NCBI RefSeq assembly: GCF_030849505.1
Contig: NZ_JAUJFI010000001.1
Span: 101,900 to 165,899 of the forward strand
Direction of reading: 5' to 3'
DNA from: Azospirillum isscasi
GTDB lineage: Bacteria > Pseudomonadota > Alphaproteobacteria > Azospirillales > Azospirillaceae
DNA length: 64,000 nucleotides
Positions 27,015 through 35,778 of this stretch are shown here, in pieces. The position numbers and the translations under genes are program-made. Within the stretch, counting starts at the first letter, position 1. Each line of letters begins with the position of its first letter. Under the pieces are notes generated by a model that was not told the DNA's origin, did not search any database, and worked only from the letters and a program-made list of their open reading frames with translations.

Positions 27015-27905
27015 TCAGCCGTCGAGGGCGTCGGCGACCGCGCGCGCCACGCCGGCGTGGATGGCGTCCCGTTCCTTGAAGCCGTCCGCCGTCTGGGTCA
27101 GGTAGCTGGCGATCAGCAGCGGCGCCCGCCCCTCCGGCCAGACGATGGCGATGTCGTTGGCCGTCCCGCGCACGCCCGTGCCGGTCTTGTCGCCGACGCG
27201 CCAGCCCTTCGGCAGGCCGGCGCGCAGCCGCTTGTCGCCGGTCCGGTTGGCGACCATCCAGGCGATGAGCCGCTCGCGCGAGGCCGGGGCCAGCGCGTCG
27301 CCCAGCATCAGCCGCTCCATGCTGTGCACCATCGCCGCGGGCGTGGTGGTGTCGCGCGGGTCGCCGGGGATGGCGCTGTTCAGCGACGGCTCGTTGCGGT
27401 CCAACCGGGTCTGCGCGTCGCCCAGGGTCCGCAGGAAGGCGGTCAGCCCGGCGGGGCCGTCCACCGCCGGCAGCAGCAGGTTCGCCGCCACGTTGTCGCT
27501 GAGCGTCATCGTCGCCTCGCACAGTTCGGCCACCGTGGGGGGTGGGCCGTCGAGGCGGGTTTCGGCGAAGGGCGCGTGGGGAACCAGGTCCGCCCTGGTC
27601 ACCGGAACGCGCCGGTCCAGCCGCTCGCGCCCCTCGTCCACCCGCTTCAGGATGGCGCCAGCCAAAAGAAATTTGAAGGTGCTGCACATCGGGAACCGCT
27701 CGTCCGCGCGCCGCCCGAAGCGCTGCCCGGTGCCGGTGTCGAGCACCGCCACGCCCAGCCGCCCGCCGCTGCGCGTCTCCAGCGCGGCGATCGCGTCCGC
27801 CAGCCGTTTGCCGCCGAATTTCCTGGGTTTTTCCGCCCTCGCACCGGTCGCCGCAAGCACCGTCACGCCGCCCGCCGCGGCCAGGAAGGCCCGCCGTCCG
27901 ATCAT
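27015..27905 (-). CDS. bla: class A beta-lactamase
   Basis: 296 residues with an export signal (GRRAFLAAAGG, possibly Tat-type). Class A motifs are complete: STFK (catalytic Ser about 75, Lys about 78), SDN (about 136-138), an omega-loop EPSLN, and KTGTG. It hydrolyses beta-lactams in the periplasm. A Cys precedes the catalytic Ser, but the residue after KTGT is Gly, so the Cys69-Cys238 disulfide of KPC/SME-type carbapenemases is absent. The ATG at 27905 has GAGGG upstream. Divergence from an AmpR-type gene implies inducible expression. Confidence 0.94.
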   Translation of the reverse strand: MIGRRAFLAAAGGVTVLAATGARAEKPRKFGGKRLADAIAALETRSGGRLGVAVLDTGTGQRFGRRADERFPMCSTFKFLLAGAILKRVDEGRERLDRRVPVTRADLVPHAPFAETRLDGPPPTVAELCEATMTLSDNVAANLLLPAVDGPAGLTAFLRTLGDAQTRLDRNEPSLNSAIPGDPRDTTTPAAMVHSMERLMLGDALAPASRERLIAWMVANRTGDKRLRAGLPKGWRVGDKTGTGVRGTANDIAIVWPEGRAPLLIASYLTQTADGFKERDAIHAGVARAVADALDG

Positions 27906-27976
27906 CGCATCCCTCGTTCCATGCCGTGTCGATGGGGGGACGATAAAAAGCTCCCGGCGCCGGAACAAACGATGAT

Positions 27977-28002
27977 AGTTTTCACGAGCCACAAGAAAAA
28001 CT
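27977..28002. promoter_or_regulatory. candidate AmpR operator
   Basis: AGTTTTC (27977-27983) and GAAAAACT (27995-28002) form an inverted repeat in the 108-base gap between bla and the ampR-like gene. A run of A inside a LysR T-N11-A dyad between divergent genes is the expected arrangement for AmpR-type control. Confidence 0.55.
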
Positions 28003-28013
28003 AATGGTTCTCC

Positions 28014-28889
28014 ATGGCCCGTCCGCAGCTTCCGCTCAACGCGCTCCGCGCCTTCGAGGCGTCGGCCCGCCATCTCAGCTTCACCCGCGCCGGGCTGGAG
28101 CTGTGCGTCAGCCAGGCGGCGGTCAGCCAGCAGATCCGCACGCTGGAGGCGCGGCTGGGCGTCACCCTGTTCCGCCGCCTGCCGCGCGGCCTCGCCCTGA
28201 CCGACGAGGGGGCGGCGCTGGTCCCGGTGCTGATGGACGCCTTCGAGCGGATCGGCGCGACGCTCGACCGCTTCGCCGAGGGGCGCTATCACGAGGTGCT
28301 GACGGTCGGGGTGGTCGGCACCTTCGCCACGGGCTGGCTGCTGCCGCGCCTGCCCGCCTTCACCGCCACCCATCCGGCGGTCGATCTGCGCATCCTGACC
28401 AACAACAACCGCGTCGATCTGGCCGGCGAGGGGTTGGATTTCGCGATCCGCTTCGGCGACGGTTCCTGGCACGGGGTGGAGGCGGCGCCGCTGCTCGACG
28501 CCCCGCTGACCCCGCTCTGCGCCCCGGCGCTGGCGCAGCGGCTGGCCGCGCCCGCCGACCTCGCGCGGGAAACCCTGCTGCGCTCCTACCGGGTCGAAGA
28601 ATGGCAGCGCTGGTTCGCGCTGGCCGGTGTGCCCTGCCCGGCCATCCGTGGGCCGGTCTTCGATTCCTCCCCGACCATCGCCGCCGCCGCCGCGATGGGC
28701 GCCGGGGTGGCCTTGCTGCCCGCGCGCCTGTTCGGGCACGACCTCGCCACCGACCGGCTGGTCCGTCCCTTCGCCGTCGAGGTGCCGGCGGGCCGCTACT
28801 GGCTGACCCGGCTGCAATCCCGCCCGGAGACGGCGGCGATGCAGAGCTTCCGCCACTGGATCGCCGCCGCCGCCCGCGCGGAGGACTAG
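28014..28889 (+). CDS. ampR: AmpR-type LysR regulator of the beta-lactamase
   Basis: 291 residues, matching AmpR length. The N-terminus PLNALRAFEASARHLSFTRAGLELCVSQAAVSQQIRTLE is the LysR helix-turn-helix. The effector domain keeps AmpR signatures (VGVVGTFATGWLLPRLPAF, NNNRVDLAGEGLDFAIRFGDGSWHG, LLRSYRVEEW, VFDSSPTI, YWLTRLQSR). AmpR responds to cell-wall muropeptides, repressing at rest and activating bla on induction. The ATG at 28014 lacks an obvious ribosome site. Confidence 0.9.
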   Translation: MARPQLPLNALRAFEASARHLSFTRAGLELCVSQAAVSQQIRTLEARLGVTLFRRLPRGLALTDEGAALVPVLMDAFERIGATLDRFAEGRYHEVLTVGVVGTFATGWLLPRLPAFTATHPAVDLRILTNNNRVDLAGEGLDFAIRFGDGSWHGVEAAPLLDAPLTPLCAPALAQRLAAPADLARETLLRSYRVEEWQRWFALAGVPCPAIRGPVFDSSPTIAAAAAMGAGVALLPARLFGHDLATDRLVRPFAVEVPAGRYWLTRLQSRPETAAMQSFRHWIAAAARAED

Positions 28890-28898
28890 GCCGGCGCT

Positions 28899-29885
28899 TC
28901 AGGCCGGTGTCGGAGCCTGCTCGGGCAGGACGCCCGCCTGCTTCAGCTCCCGCCAGAAGTCCGCCGGGATGGGCTGCTTCATCAGCGCCACATTCTCCTG
29001 CACGCGCGGCGGATTCTTGGTGCCGGGAATGACCGAGGCGACGACCGGATGCGCCGCGCAGAATTGCAGCGCCGCCGCCCGCAAATCCACGCCGTGCCGC
29101 CGGGCGATGTCCGCCAGCCGGTCGCGCGCCGCCACCTTGTCCGGCGGGGCCTCCTGATACTCGAAGGTCCTGCCCCCGGCGATGAGGCCGGAGTTGTAGG
29201 GGCCGCCGACCACCACATGGACGCCGCGCTCCCGGCAGCGCGGGAACAGCGTGTCCAGCGCCGGCTGGTTCAGCAGGCTGTAGCGCCCGGCGAGCAGGAA
29301 GACGTCGGGATCGGCCCGCTCCAGCGCCATCACGCAGGGCTCGACCCGGTTGACGCCCAGGCCCCAGCCGCGGATGACGCCTTCCTCCCGCAACCGGGTC
29401 AGCGCCACGGCGGCGCCGGTCATGGCGGTGTCGAAGACCTCCAGCCAGCGGTCGCCATGGGCGTCCTCGGCGCAATCGTGGATGTAGGCGATGTCGATCC
29501 GCGCCATGCCCAGCCGTTGCAGGCTGTCCTCGATGGAGCGGCGCACCCCGTCGGCGGTGTAGTCGTAATCCACGCGGAAGGGCAGCCCCTTCACGAAGGG
29601 GCCGTGCTTGCCGCCCTTGCTGGAATCGGCGCGCAGCAGGCGTCCGACCTTGGTGGACAGGACGAAATCGTCACGCGGACGGTTGCGCAGGGCATGGCCG
29701 AACCGGTGCTCCGAAATGCCGGGGCCGTATTCGGGGGCCGTGTCGAAATAACGGATGCCGGCGTCCCAGGCGGCGGCCAGGGTGGCCTCCGCCACGTCGT
29801 CCGGCACCTCCTCGAACATGTTGCCGAGCGGGGCGCCACCGAATCCGATGGGTCCGGGCGGAGCGAAATGCGGGCTGTCCGGCAT
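28899..29885 (-). CDS. aldo/keto reductase
   Basis: 328 residues of the AKR TIM-barrel family: GFGGAPLGNMF, AGIRYFDTAPEYGPG (catalytic Asp and Tyr), VLSTKVGRLLR (Lys), IDIAYIHD (His region) and SVIPGTKNPP for NADP contacts. It most resembles D-threo-aldose 1-dehydrogenase/L-fucose dehydrogenase-type reductases, so the substrate is probably a sugar or aldehyde. The ATG at 29885 follows GAGAGG. It is convergent with ampR, 9 bases between stops. Confidence 0.88.
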   Translation of the reverse strand: MPDSPHFAPPGPIGFGGAPLGNMFEEVPDDVAEATLAAAWDAGIRYFDTAPEYGPGISEHRFGHALRNRPRDDFVLSTKVGRLLRADSSKGGKHGPFVKGLPFRVDYDYTADGVRRSIEDSLQRLGMARIDIAYIHDCAEDAHGDRWLEVFDTAMTGAAVALTRLREEGVIRGWGLGVNRVEPCVMALERADPDVFLLAGRYSLLNQPALDTLFPRCRERGVHVVVGGPYNSGLIAGGRTFEYQEAPPDKVAARDRLADIARRHGVDLRAAALQFCAAHPVVASVIPGTKNPPRVQENVALMKQPIPADFWRELKQAGVLPEQAPTPA

Positions 29886-30208
29886 GGTCGACCTCTCGTT
29901 GTTCCGTGCCTGCGCGGGGCTTCGTTCGGCGCGCCGACGGCGCTCCCCTCGACACCGGCCCTCAACATGGCGATGGCCGCGGCGTTCCCGCGCGCCGCCG
30001 CCCGCGTGGCGGATTGCAAAGCGGATGGGAGCGCGTTGGCATTTTGCAACGGGATTGGAAGGAACAACCGCGCCGTTTGCTCGGGAATTTTGCTGGGTGG
30101 AACAGCAATTGCGCAGGGATTGGGAGTTGGTACGATTTTTGAGAATGATCGTGTCCGGTGCGGGCAACCGCCGCCGAACCAGGAAAGCCCAAGTCAGGAC
30201 ATCCCATC
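29886..30208. other. 323-bp intergenic region between divergent AKR and chemoreceptor genes
   Basis: No gene is evident. It must contain both promoters. The right part (30000-30150) is more AT-rich than its surroundings, as expected for a promoter, but no clean -35/-10 pair stands out. Confidence 0.45.
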
Positions 30209-32236
30209 ATGACAACCCCCCTTCGCGCCTTCGCCAACTTGCGCACCGCAACAAAGATCTACACCGGCTTCGGGGTTACGCTGGCCCTTCTGGTCACGCT
30301 GGGGGCGGTGTCCTGGAGCGGTCTTCGGTCCAGCGACGATGCACTGCACAACTACGCGGCCCAGTCCGACGTGACACTGACGCTGGCCGAGGCCGACACC
30401 GCGCTGTCCGACGCGCTGGGCGCCGCGGACGAATTCCTCGTCTCCGGGTCGCCGGGGGCGGCCAACCGGTTCCGCACCACCGCCGGAGACTTCCGCCGGC
30501 ATCTGGACAAGGCGGCCCCCGGCATCGGCGACGCCGCCGACCGGCAGGCGGTGGAGGAGATCCGCGGGCTGGAACAGGATTTCCTGACCGGCTTCGACCG
30601 TCTGGTCGCCCTGCGCACCGAACGCGACGGCATCGTGGCGGAGGTGGTGAACAAGCTGGGCGCCGACATCCGCCGGACGCTGAGCGAGCTGGTGGCCGCG
30701 GAACGGGAAACCGGCGACCTCGACCACACCATCCAGGCCGCGGGCGTCAGCGAGCAGTATCTGCTGGTGCGCGTGCTGGTCGCCCGCTTCGTGGCCGAAA
30801 CCAAGGCGGAGGATCTGGTGCGCATCCGCCAGGATCTCGCGGCGGTCGTCCGCGACGTCCGGACGGAAGCGACGAGCTGGACCGACAGCCCCGGCTCCGC
30901 GAAGCGCGCGGAGGTCCTCGCCAAGCTGCCGCAGTACAGCGCGGGAATCGAGCGCATCGCCGCCATCGCCGAGGAGATGGGGCGCGTCCACACCGACACG
31001 CTGGCCCGGGCCGGCGCGCAGATCAACGGAAAGATCGGCGCGATCCGCAAGCACTCCACCGGCATCCTGAAGGAGCTGGAGCGCAGCGCCGCCGCCGCGG
31101 TGGCCGCCGCCGAGCGGAAGGGGGCCGTCGTGACCGCCTCCGCCCTGGCGCTGGGCCTGCTGCTGGCCTGGATGATCTCGCGGGCGATCACCCGCCCGCT
31201 CGGCACCATCACGGGGGCAATGGGCCGGCTGGCCGAAGGCGACCGGACGGTGCGGGTGGACGAGGGCTGGCGGACGGATGAGATCGGGGCGCTGGCCCGC
31301 GCGCTCCTGGTCTTCAAGTCCAACGCCGAGGAGATGGAGCGCATGCGCAAGGCCCAGGAGGAAGCCGAACGGCAGGCCGCCGAGCAGCGCCGTGCCACCA
31401 TGATCCGCATGGCCGACACCTTCGAGGCGACCGTCCAGGGCATCGTCGAGACCGTGGCCAGCGCCGCGGGCGGCATGCACGACGCCGCCAGCACCCTGTC
31501 CGGCACCGCGGCGGACGCCAGCGAGCGCGCGCTTCTGGTCGCCTCCGCGTCCGAACAGGCGTCGGCCAACGTGCAGACCGTCGCCACCGCGACCGAGGAA
31601 TTGTCGGCCTCCATCGCCGAGATCGGCCATCAGGTGGACATCTCCACCCGCATCGCCGATCAGGCGGTGACCGACGCCGAGGGCGCCGACCGCACCATGC
31701 GCGCCCTGGTCGCCGCCGCGGACCAGATCGGGCAGGTGGTGGAGATCATCAGCGGAATCGCCGCCCAGACCAACCTGCTGGCGCTGAACGCGACCATCGA
31801 GGCGGCCCGCGCGGGCGAGGCCGGAAAGGGCTTCGCCGTGGTGGCGGGCGAGGTCAAGGCGCTCGCCAACCAGACCGCCAGGGCGACCGACGAGATCCAG
31901 TCGAAGGTGCAGGAGATCCAGCAGACCACCGGCGGCGCCCAGAAGGCCATCGGCAGCATCGGCCAGACCATTGGCCGCATGAGCGAGATCGCCACCACCA
32001 TCGCCGCCGCCATCGAGGAGCAGGCCGCCGCGACCCGCGAAATCGCCAGCAGCGTGACCCAGGCCGCCCAGGGGACGGAAGAGGTGTCGCGCAACATCGC
32101 CGGCGTCAGCACGGCGGTGCACGAGACCGGCAACGCCGCCAGCCACGTCCACGGCACGTCGGAGGAGCTGGCCGTCGAGGCGGAGCGCCTGCGCGGCGAG
32201 GTGCGCAGCTTCATCGCCACCGTCCGGGCCGCCTGA
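30209..32236 (+). CDS. methyl-accepting chemotaxis protein
   Basis: 675 residues. One N-terminal membrane segment (about 15-40, [20 protein letters not shown]), a roughly 260-residue mostly helical periplasmic sensor, a second segment (about 306-328), HAMP (to about 385, with [19 protein letters not shown]) and a signalling domain with the conserved hairpin tip [44 protein letters not shown] (about 511-555). The long helical sensor resembles the helical bimodular type, whose known ligands are small organic acids, but the ligand here is unknown. There is no C-terminal CheR-docking pentapeptide. Confidence 0.92.
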   Translation: MTTPLRAFANLRTATKIYTGFGVTLALLVTLGAVSWSGLRSSDDALHNYAAQSDVTLTLAEADTALSDALGAADEFLVSGSPGAANRFRTTAGDFRRHLDKAAPGIGDAADRQAVEEIRGLEQDFLTGFDRLVALRTERDGIVAEVVNKLGADIRRTLSELVAAERETGDLDHTIQAAGVSEQYLLVRVLVARFVAETKAEDLVRIRQDLAAVVRDVRTEATSWTDSPGSAKRAEVLAKLPQYSAGIERIAAIAEEMGRVHTDTLARAGAQINGKIGAIRKHSTGILKELERSAAAAVAAAERKGAVVTASALALGLLLAWMISRAITRPLGTITGAMGRLAEGDRTVRVDEGWRTDEIGALARALLVFKSNAEEMERMRKAQEEAERQAAEQRRATMIRMADTFEATVQGIVETVASAAGGMHDAASTLSGTAADASERALLVASASEQASANVQTVATATEELSASIAEIGHQVDISTRIADQAVTDAEGADRTMRALVAAADQIGQVVEIISGIAAQTNLLALNATIEAARAGEAGKGFAVVAGEVKALANQTARATDEIQSKVQEIQQTTGGAQKAIGSIGQTIGRMSEIATTIAAAIEEQAAATREIASSVTQAAQGTEEVSRNIAGVSTAVHETGNAASHVHGTSEELAVEAERLRGEVRSFIATVRAA

Positions 32237-32586
32237 TCCGGCATAAAGGGGTAGGGTAACCGCTTGAGGAGGGGGCACCGCTTGGTTGGGGGCAAGACCG
32301 ACACGGATTTCACGGATTTGAACACGGATTCCACGGACGTCCCTGTGCCGGCCGCACGCCAAGGGCATCGAGCCGCTCGATTCCGTGAAATCCGGTCATG
32401 ATCCGTGAAATCCGTGTCGGTCTTGCCAGCGTCTTACGCACATTGCGTTCAGGCGATTGCCCTGCATAAAGGAGGATCGCCGCTTGTCCCGGTCACCACC
32501 CGGCGGAAGGGTGCTAGGCTGACCGGAGGGCCGGAGCGTCGGCCAAAGGCGCCGGCCAAGGTGCCGGAAGGCCGGGATGGACGGCC
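32237..32586. other. 350-bp gene-free region carrying a palindromic repeat element
   Basis: No plausible gene. The central 137 bp is a repeat element (separate entry). GCATAAAGG occurs on both sides (32241-32249 and 32464-32472), each followed a little later by CCGCTTG, suggesting imperfect flanking direct repeats. Confidence 0.55.
32291..32427. repeat. extragenic palindromic element with perfect 27-bp terminal inverted repeats
   Basis: Arms 32291-32317 and 32401-32427 are exact complements over 27 bases. Inside, the word ATCCGTGAAATCCGTG and its variants recur in both orientations, so the whole element can fold into a long cruciform or hairpin. It lies after the chemoreceptor gene, where its transcript could also act as a 3' structure. 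It has no coding capacity and looks like a MITE/REP-type element. Confidence 0.75.
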
Positions 32587-33726
32587 ATGGCGAAAAGGAT
32601 TGCCCTGAAGAACGCTTTCGGCTTCGCCCGGCGCTTCGCCGGGCTGGCCGGCGGCCACTGGTCGGGACGGGACCGCTGGACCGTTCGGCTTCTGGCGGCG
32701 GCCCTGCTGGCCCTGACGGTGGCGCAGGTGTCCGTTCCCGTCATGATGAATCTGTGGAGCCAGCGCCTGTTCGACGCGCTGGAGCAGCGGGCCATGGACC
32801 GGCTGCCGGTCATCGCCGCGGCGGCCTGCGGCATCATGCTGTTCAACATCGCCGTCACGGTGGCCCATCTGTGGGTGAAGCGGCGCATCCAGTTCGGCTG
32901 GCGGGCATGGCTGACCCGGCGGCTCCTGGACGACTGGCTGTCGGACGGACGGGAACAGGCGCTGGCCGCCCGTCCCGGCAACCACGACAACCCGGACGGG
33001 CGCATCGCGGAAGACATCCGCATCGTCACCGAACTGGCCATCGACCTGGGCCATTCGCTGACCTACTGCCTGCTGCTGCTGGTCAGCTTCGCCAGCATCC
33101 TGTGGCGGCTTTCCGGCACGCTGGTGGTGGAGCTGGGCGGCTTCGCCCTGGCGGTGCCCGGCCATCTGCTTCTCGCCGCGCTGGCCTTTTCCGCCGCCGG
33201 GACCGCCGCCGCCTTCGCCGTGGGGCAGCCGCTGGTGCGCGCGGCGGAGCGGCGGCAAGGGCTGGAGGCCGACTTCCGCTTCGGTCTGGCGCGGGTGCGC
33301 GAGAACGCCCCCACCATCGCCCGGCAGAACGGCGAAACCGCGGAGAGGGGCCGCATGGCCCTGCTGTTCGGCGGGGTGCGCCGCGGCTGGGAGCGGCAGA
33401 CCGGTGCGTTGGTCCGGGTGATGGCCTTCGGCGCGTCCTATTCGGTGCTGTCCACGGTGCTTCCCATCCTGGTGGTGGCGCCCCGCTATGTCGCGGGCAC
33501 CATCACGCTGGGAATGATGATGCAGACCGCGCAAGCCTTCCAGCAGACCGTCGCGGCGTTGTCCTGGCCCATCGACAATCTGGCGACCGTCGCCCAGTGG
33601 AAGGCGTCTGTGGAGCGCGTGCTGGGCCTGAAGGAGGCGCTGGCCGGGATCGCCCCCTTGCCCCCGGTCAAGGCGCGCATTCCCGAATCCCTGTCCGATG
33701 GCGGCAACACCGTGCGGAAACGGTGA
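32587..33726 (+). CDS. SbmA/BacA-like (ABC_membrane_2) transporter, no ATPase domain
   Basis: 379 residues, about the size of SbmA/BacA (around 400). It has six or so membrane segments and the family pattern NLWSQRLFDALEQRAMDRLP, LWVKRRIQFGWRAWLTRRLLDDWL, then NPDGRIAEDIRIVTELAIDLGHSLT. It is therefore related to YddA-type ABC exporters but ends before any Walker motif, as SbmA and BacA do. Those proteins import peptides and are proton-driven. The substrate here is unknown. The C-terminus ends in a short polar tail. Confidence 0.75.
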   Translation: MAKRIALKNAFGFARRFAGLAGGHWSGRDRWTVRLLAAALLALTVAQVSVPVMMNLWSQRLFDALEQRAMDRLPVIAAAACGIMLFNIAVTVAHLWVKRRIQFGWRAWLTRRLLDDWLSDGREQALAARPGNHDNPDGRIAEDIRIVTELAIDLGHSLTYCLLLLVSFASILWRLSGTLVVELGGFALAVPGHLLLAALAFSAAGTAAAFAVGQPLVRAAERRQGLEADFRFGLARVRENAPTIARQNGETAERGRMALLFGGVRRGWERQTGALVRVMAFGASYSVLSTVLPILVVAPRYVAGTITLGMMMQTAQAFQQTVAALSWPIDNLATVAQWKASVERVLGLKEALAGIAPLPPVKARIPESLSDGGNTVRKR

Positions 33727-33746
33727 TGCCGTCCGGCACTTTCCGT

Positions 33747-33777
33747 TTGACCTCAACCTAACTTGAGGTTTTATCCT
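33747..33777 (+). promoter_or_regulatory. SoxR-type promoter and operator
   Basis: TTGACC at 33747-33752 and TATCCT at 33772-33777 are separated by exactly 19 bases, the over-long spacer of MerR-family promoters. The spacer contains the dyad CCTCAACCTAACTTGAGG (33751-33768), which matches the SoxR box CCTCAAGTTAACTTGAGG except in the central bases. It points at the HPP-CBS gene 39 bases downstream. The soxR gene itself is not in the window. Confidence 0.82.
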
Positions 33778-33815
33778 GCCGCCGCACACCGAAACCTTGG
33801 GAGGGACCGGGCAGA

Positions 33816-34988
33816 ATGCACCAGAAGAAACGGCTCCTGCTGCGCCGCTGGAAAACGATTGTGCTGAAGAAACGCGAAAACCGCCGCCGTCTCGCCCTTT
33901 TCAAACCCATCCTTCCCGGTGCGAACCTGAAGGACCGGCTGATCGCCTGCTGCGGCGCCATGCTCGGCCTCGCCGCGACGGGCCTGCTGTGCCACAACCT
34001 GCTGACCCACATCACCAGCGCGCCGGCCCTGGTCGCACCCATGGGGGCGTCGGCGGTGCTGCTGTTCGCCGTGCCGGCCAGCCCGCTGGCCCAGCCCTGG
34101 TCGATCATCGGCGGCAACACCCTGTCGGCCCTGGTCGGGGTGATGGTGGCGGCGCTGATTCCCGACCCGATGCTGGCCGGCGGCGTGGCGGTGGCGCTGG
34201 CCATCGCCACCATGTCGATGACGCGCTGCCTGCACCCGCCGGGCGGGGCCGCCGCGCTGACCGCGGTGATCGGCGGGCCGGCGGTGGCGGCGTCGGGGAT
34301 GCAGTTCGTGCTCTATCCTGTGGCCGTCAACTCCATCCTGCTGGTGCTGGCGGGCTGGACCTTCCACCGCTTCTCCGGCCATTCCTACCCGCACCGGGCG
34401 CCGCCCAAGCCGGCCAACACCCACGGCACCGCCGACCCGCCCGCGCAGGCGCGCACCGGCCTCACCGCCAACGACCTGGACGAGGCGATCCGCGAGTTGG
34501 GGGAGGCGCTGGACGTCAACCGCGACGATCTGAGCACCCTTCTGGAAAAGGCGGAGCTTCACGCCATGGAGCGGATGCACGGCGGAATCACCTGCGGCGA
34601 CATCATGGCCCGCGACGTGGTGGCGGTGAGCGCGGACGCCCATCCGGAGGTGGCCCGCGCCCGGCTGATCGAGCACGCCTTCCGCACCCTGCCCGTGGTG
34701 GACCGGCGCAACGTGGTGGTCGGTCTGGTCGGGCACCAGCATCTGGTGAGGGACGCCGCCACGGTCGCCGGCCTGATGGCCCCGCCGGTGACCGCCGGTC
34801 CGGAAACCCCGGCCTTCCGCCTGCTCGGCCCGCTGTCGGACGGACGCACGCACGAGGTGGCGATCGTGGACGGCGGCGGCGGGCTGCTGGGCGTGGTCAC
34901 CCAGACCGACCTGCTTCTGGTGATGGCCCGGACCAATCTTCTGCAATCGCTGGAAAGCGCCAAGCGCCCCGCCGGGCTGGTGGCGTAG
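33816..34988 (+). CDS. HPP family membrane protein with C-terminal CBS pair
   Basis: 390 residues. After a basic N-terminus come four or five membrane segments with the HPP signature (LVAPMGASAVLLFAVPASPLAQPW, TRCLHPPGGAAALTAVIGG). A linker leads to two CBS motifs (about 245-385: DIMARDVVAVSADAHPEVAR, TLPVVDRRNVVVGLVG, GLLGVVTQTDLL) that usually bind adenine nucleotides. HPP proteins have been linked to nitrate/nitrite transport, though function in bacteria is not settled. The preceding promoter has SoxR features, so it is probably induced by redox-cycling compounds. Confidence 0.85.
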   Translation: MHQKKRLLLRRWKTIVLKKRENRRRLALFKPILPGANLKDRLIACCGAMLGLAATGLLCHNLLTHITSAPALVAPMGASAVLLFAVPASPLAQPWSIIGGNTLSALVGVMVAALIPDPMLAGGVAVALAIATMSMTRCLHPPGGAAALTAVIGGPAVAASGMQFVLYPVAVNSILLVLAGWTFHRFSGHSYPHRAPPKPANTHGTADPPAQARTGLTANDLDEAIRELGEALDVNRDDLSTLLEKAELHAMERMHGGITCGDIMARDVVAVSADAHPEVARARLIEHAFRTLPVVDRRNVVVGLVGHQHLVRDAATVAGLMAPPVTAGPETPAFRLLGPLSDGRTHEVAIVDGGGGLLGVVTQTDLLLVMARTNLLQSLESAKRPAGLVA

Positions 34989-35018
34989 CGCCGCGCCGCC
35001 GCGGAAAGACCCTATATC

Positions 35019-35037
35019 GCAAATAAGAATCAGTTGC
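35019..35037. promoter_or_regulatory. Fur-box-like site 1
   Basis: GCAAATAAGAATCAGTTGC agrees with the 19-bp Fur consensus at 13 of 19 positions by eye. It directly follows TATATC, a possible -10, the same arrangement as the site before entC. It lies about 60 bases before the PepSY operon. Confidence 0.65.
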
Positions 35038-35096
35038 AAAATCAATCGGAGATAGGCAAACCATGACGCCTTCCATCCGCAAAGGATGGGCTGGAC

Positions 35097-35402
35097 ATGC
35101 ATGGAAGCGCTCCGATGGCAGACATTCTCCTTCATGGGCTGGCGCTGGCCGCGACGGTGGCCGGGGTGACCTGTTTCTATCTGGCCGCCCCCCGCCAGCA
35201 ATGGCTGGCCCGCCCCCTTCCCGCCCGTCCCTACCGCATCGCCGGAACGCTGGCGCTGCTGGAAGGGTGGCTGCTGTGGTCGGCGGTGATGCAGCCGGCG
35301 ACCGCGCTGTTCACCAGCCTCACCGTGGCGATGGTCCTGCTCACCGCCCTGCCCTTCGCCGCCGCCGCCCGCGGCGCCGCGCTCGCGCGGCGGGAGGGTT
35401 GA
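35097..35402 (+). CDS. small membrane protein of siderophore-uptake clusters (DUF3325-like)
   Basis: 101 residues with three predicted membrane segments and few polar residues (HGLALAATVAGVTCFYLAAPRQQWLARPLP, TALFTSLTVAMVLLTALPFAAAARG). Size, topology and the position before a PepSY gene match DUF3325 proteins, which accompany TonB-receptor/PepSY operons. The role is probably to assist inner-membrane ferrisiderophore reduction, by context only. ATG 35115 is an alternative start. A Fur-box-like site precedes it. Confidence 0.65.
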   Translation: MHGSAPMADILLHGLALAATVAGVTCFYLAAPRQQWLARPLPARPYRIAGTLALLEGWLLWSAVMQPATALFTSLTVAMVLLTALPFAAAARGAALARREG

Positions 35403-35405
35403 GCG

Positions 35406-35729
35406 ATGACCGCCGCGCCCGCCGCCTCCGTTTCCAAAACGCCCACGCCCATCCGCCCCGACTGGTGGAGCAAGACCCTGGCCGGGGTGATCCTGGGCTT
35501 CCTGCTCGCCATCGCCCTGGCGGGGCTGTTCTCCTGGATCGGTCCCGGCGGACCGTCGGCGGTGAACAAGCTCCAGCTCATCATGTGGATGGTCGCCCCG
35601 ATCTGGCTTGGGGTGGTCAGCGCCTGCTTCCTGTTCCGCAGCGGGCGCCAGGCCTGGCTGTGGCTGGGCTGCGCCACCGTCCTGGCCCACACGGCGCTGC
35701 TCGCCGCGCGCAGCCCGCTGCTCCACTGA
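35406..35729 (+). CDS. small membrane protein of siderophore-uptake clusters (DUF3649-like)
   Basis: 107 residues with three membrane segments (KTLAGVILGFLLAIALAGLFSW, IMWMVAPIWLGVVSACFLF, LWLGCATVLAHTALLAA) and a Pro-rich N-terminus. It has the size and W-rich pattern of DUF3649-type iron-uptake proteins. It starts 3 bases after the preceding stop with GGAGGG upstream, so it is co-translated in the operon. Confidence 0.62.
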   Translation: MTAAPAASVSKTPTPIRPDWWSKTLAGVILGFLLAIALAGLFSWIGPGGPSAVNKLQLIMWMVAPIWLGVVSACFLFRSGRQAWLWLGCATVLAHTALLAARSPLLH

Positions 35730-35778
35730 CCGCCCGCCCGCTGTCCGCCCGCCCCACTCCACAGCCGCGATCCGAGCC

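Noticed and set aside
30128..30142. Sigma-54-like promoter before the chemoreceptor gene (TGGTAC-N5-TTTGA)
   Set aside because: The -24 half is good but the essential GC of the -12 element is GA, so I did not annotate it.
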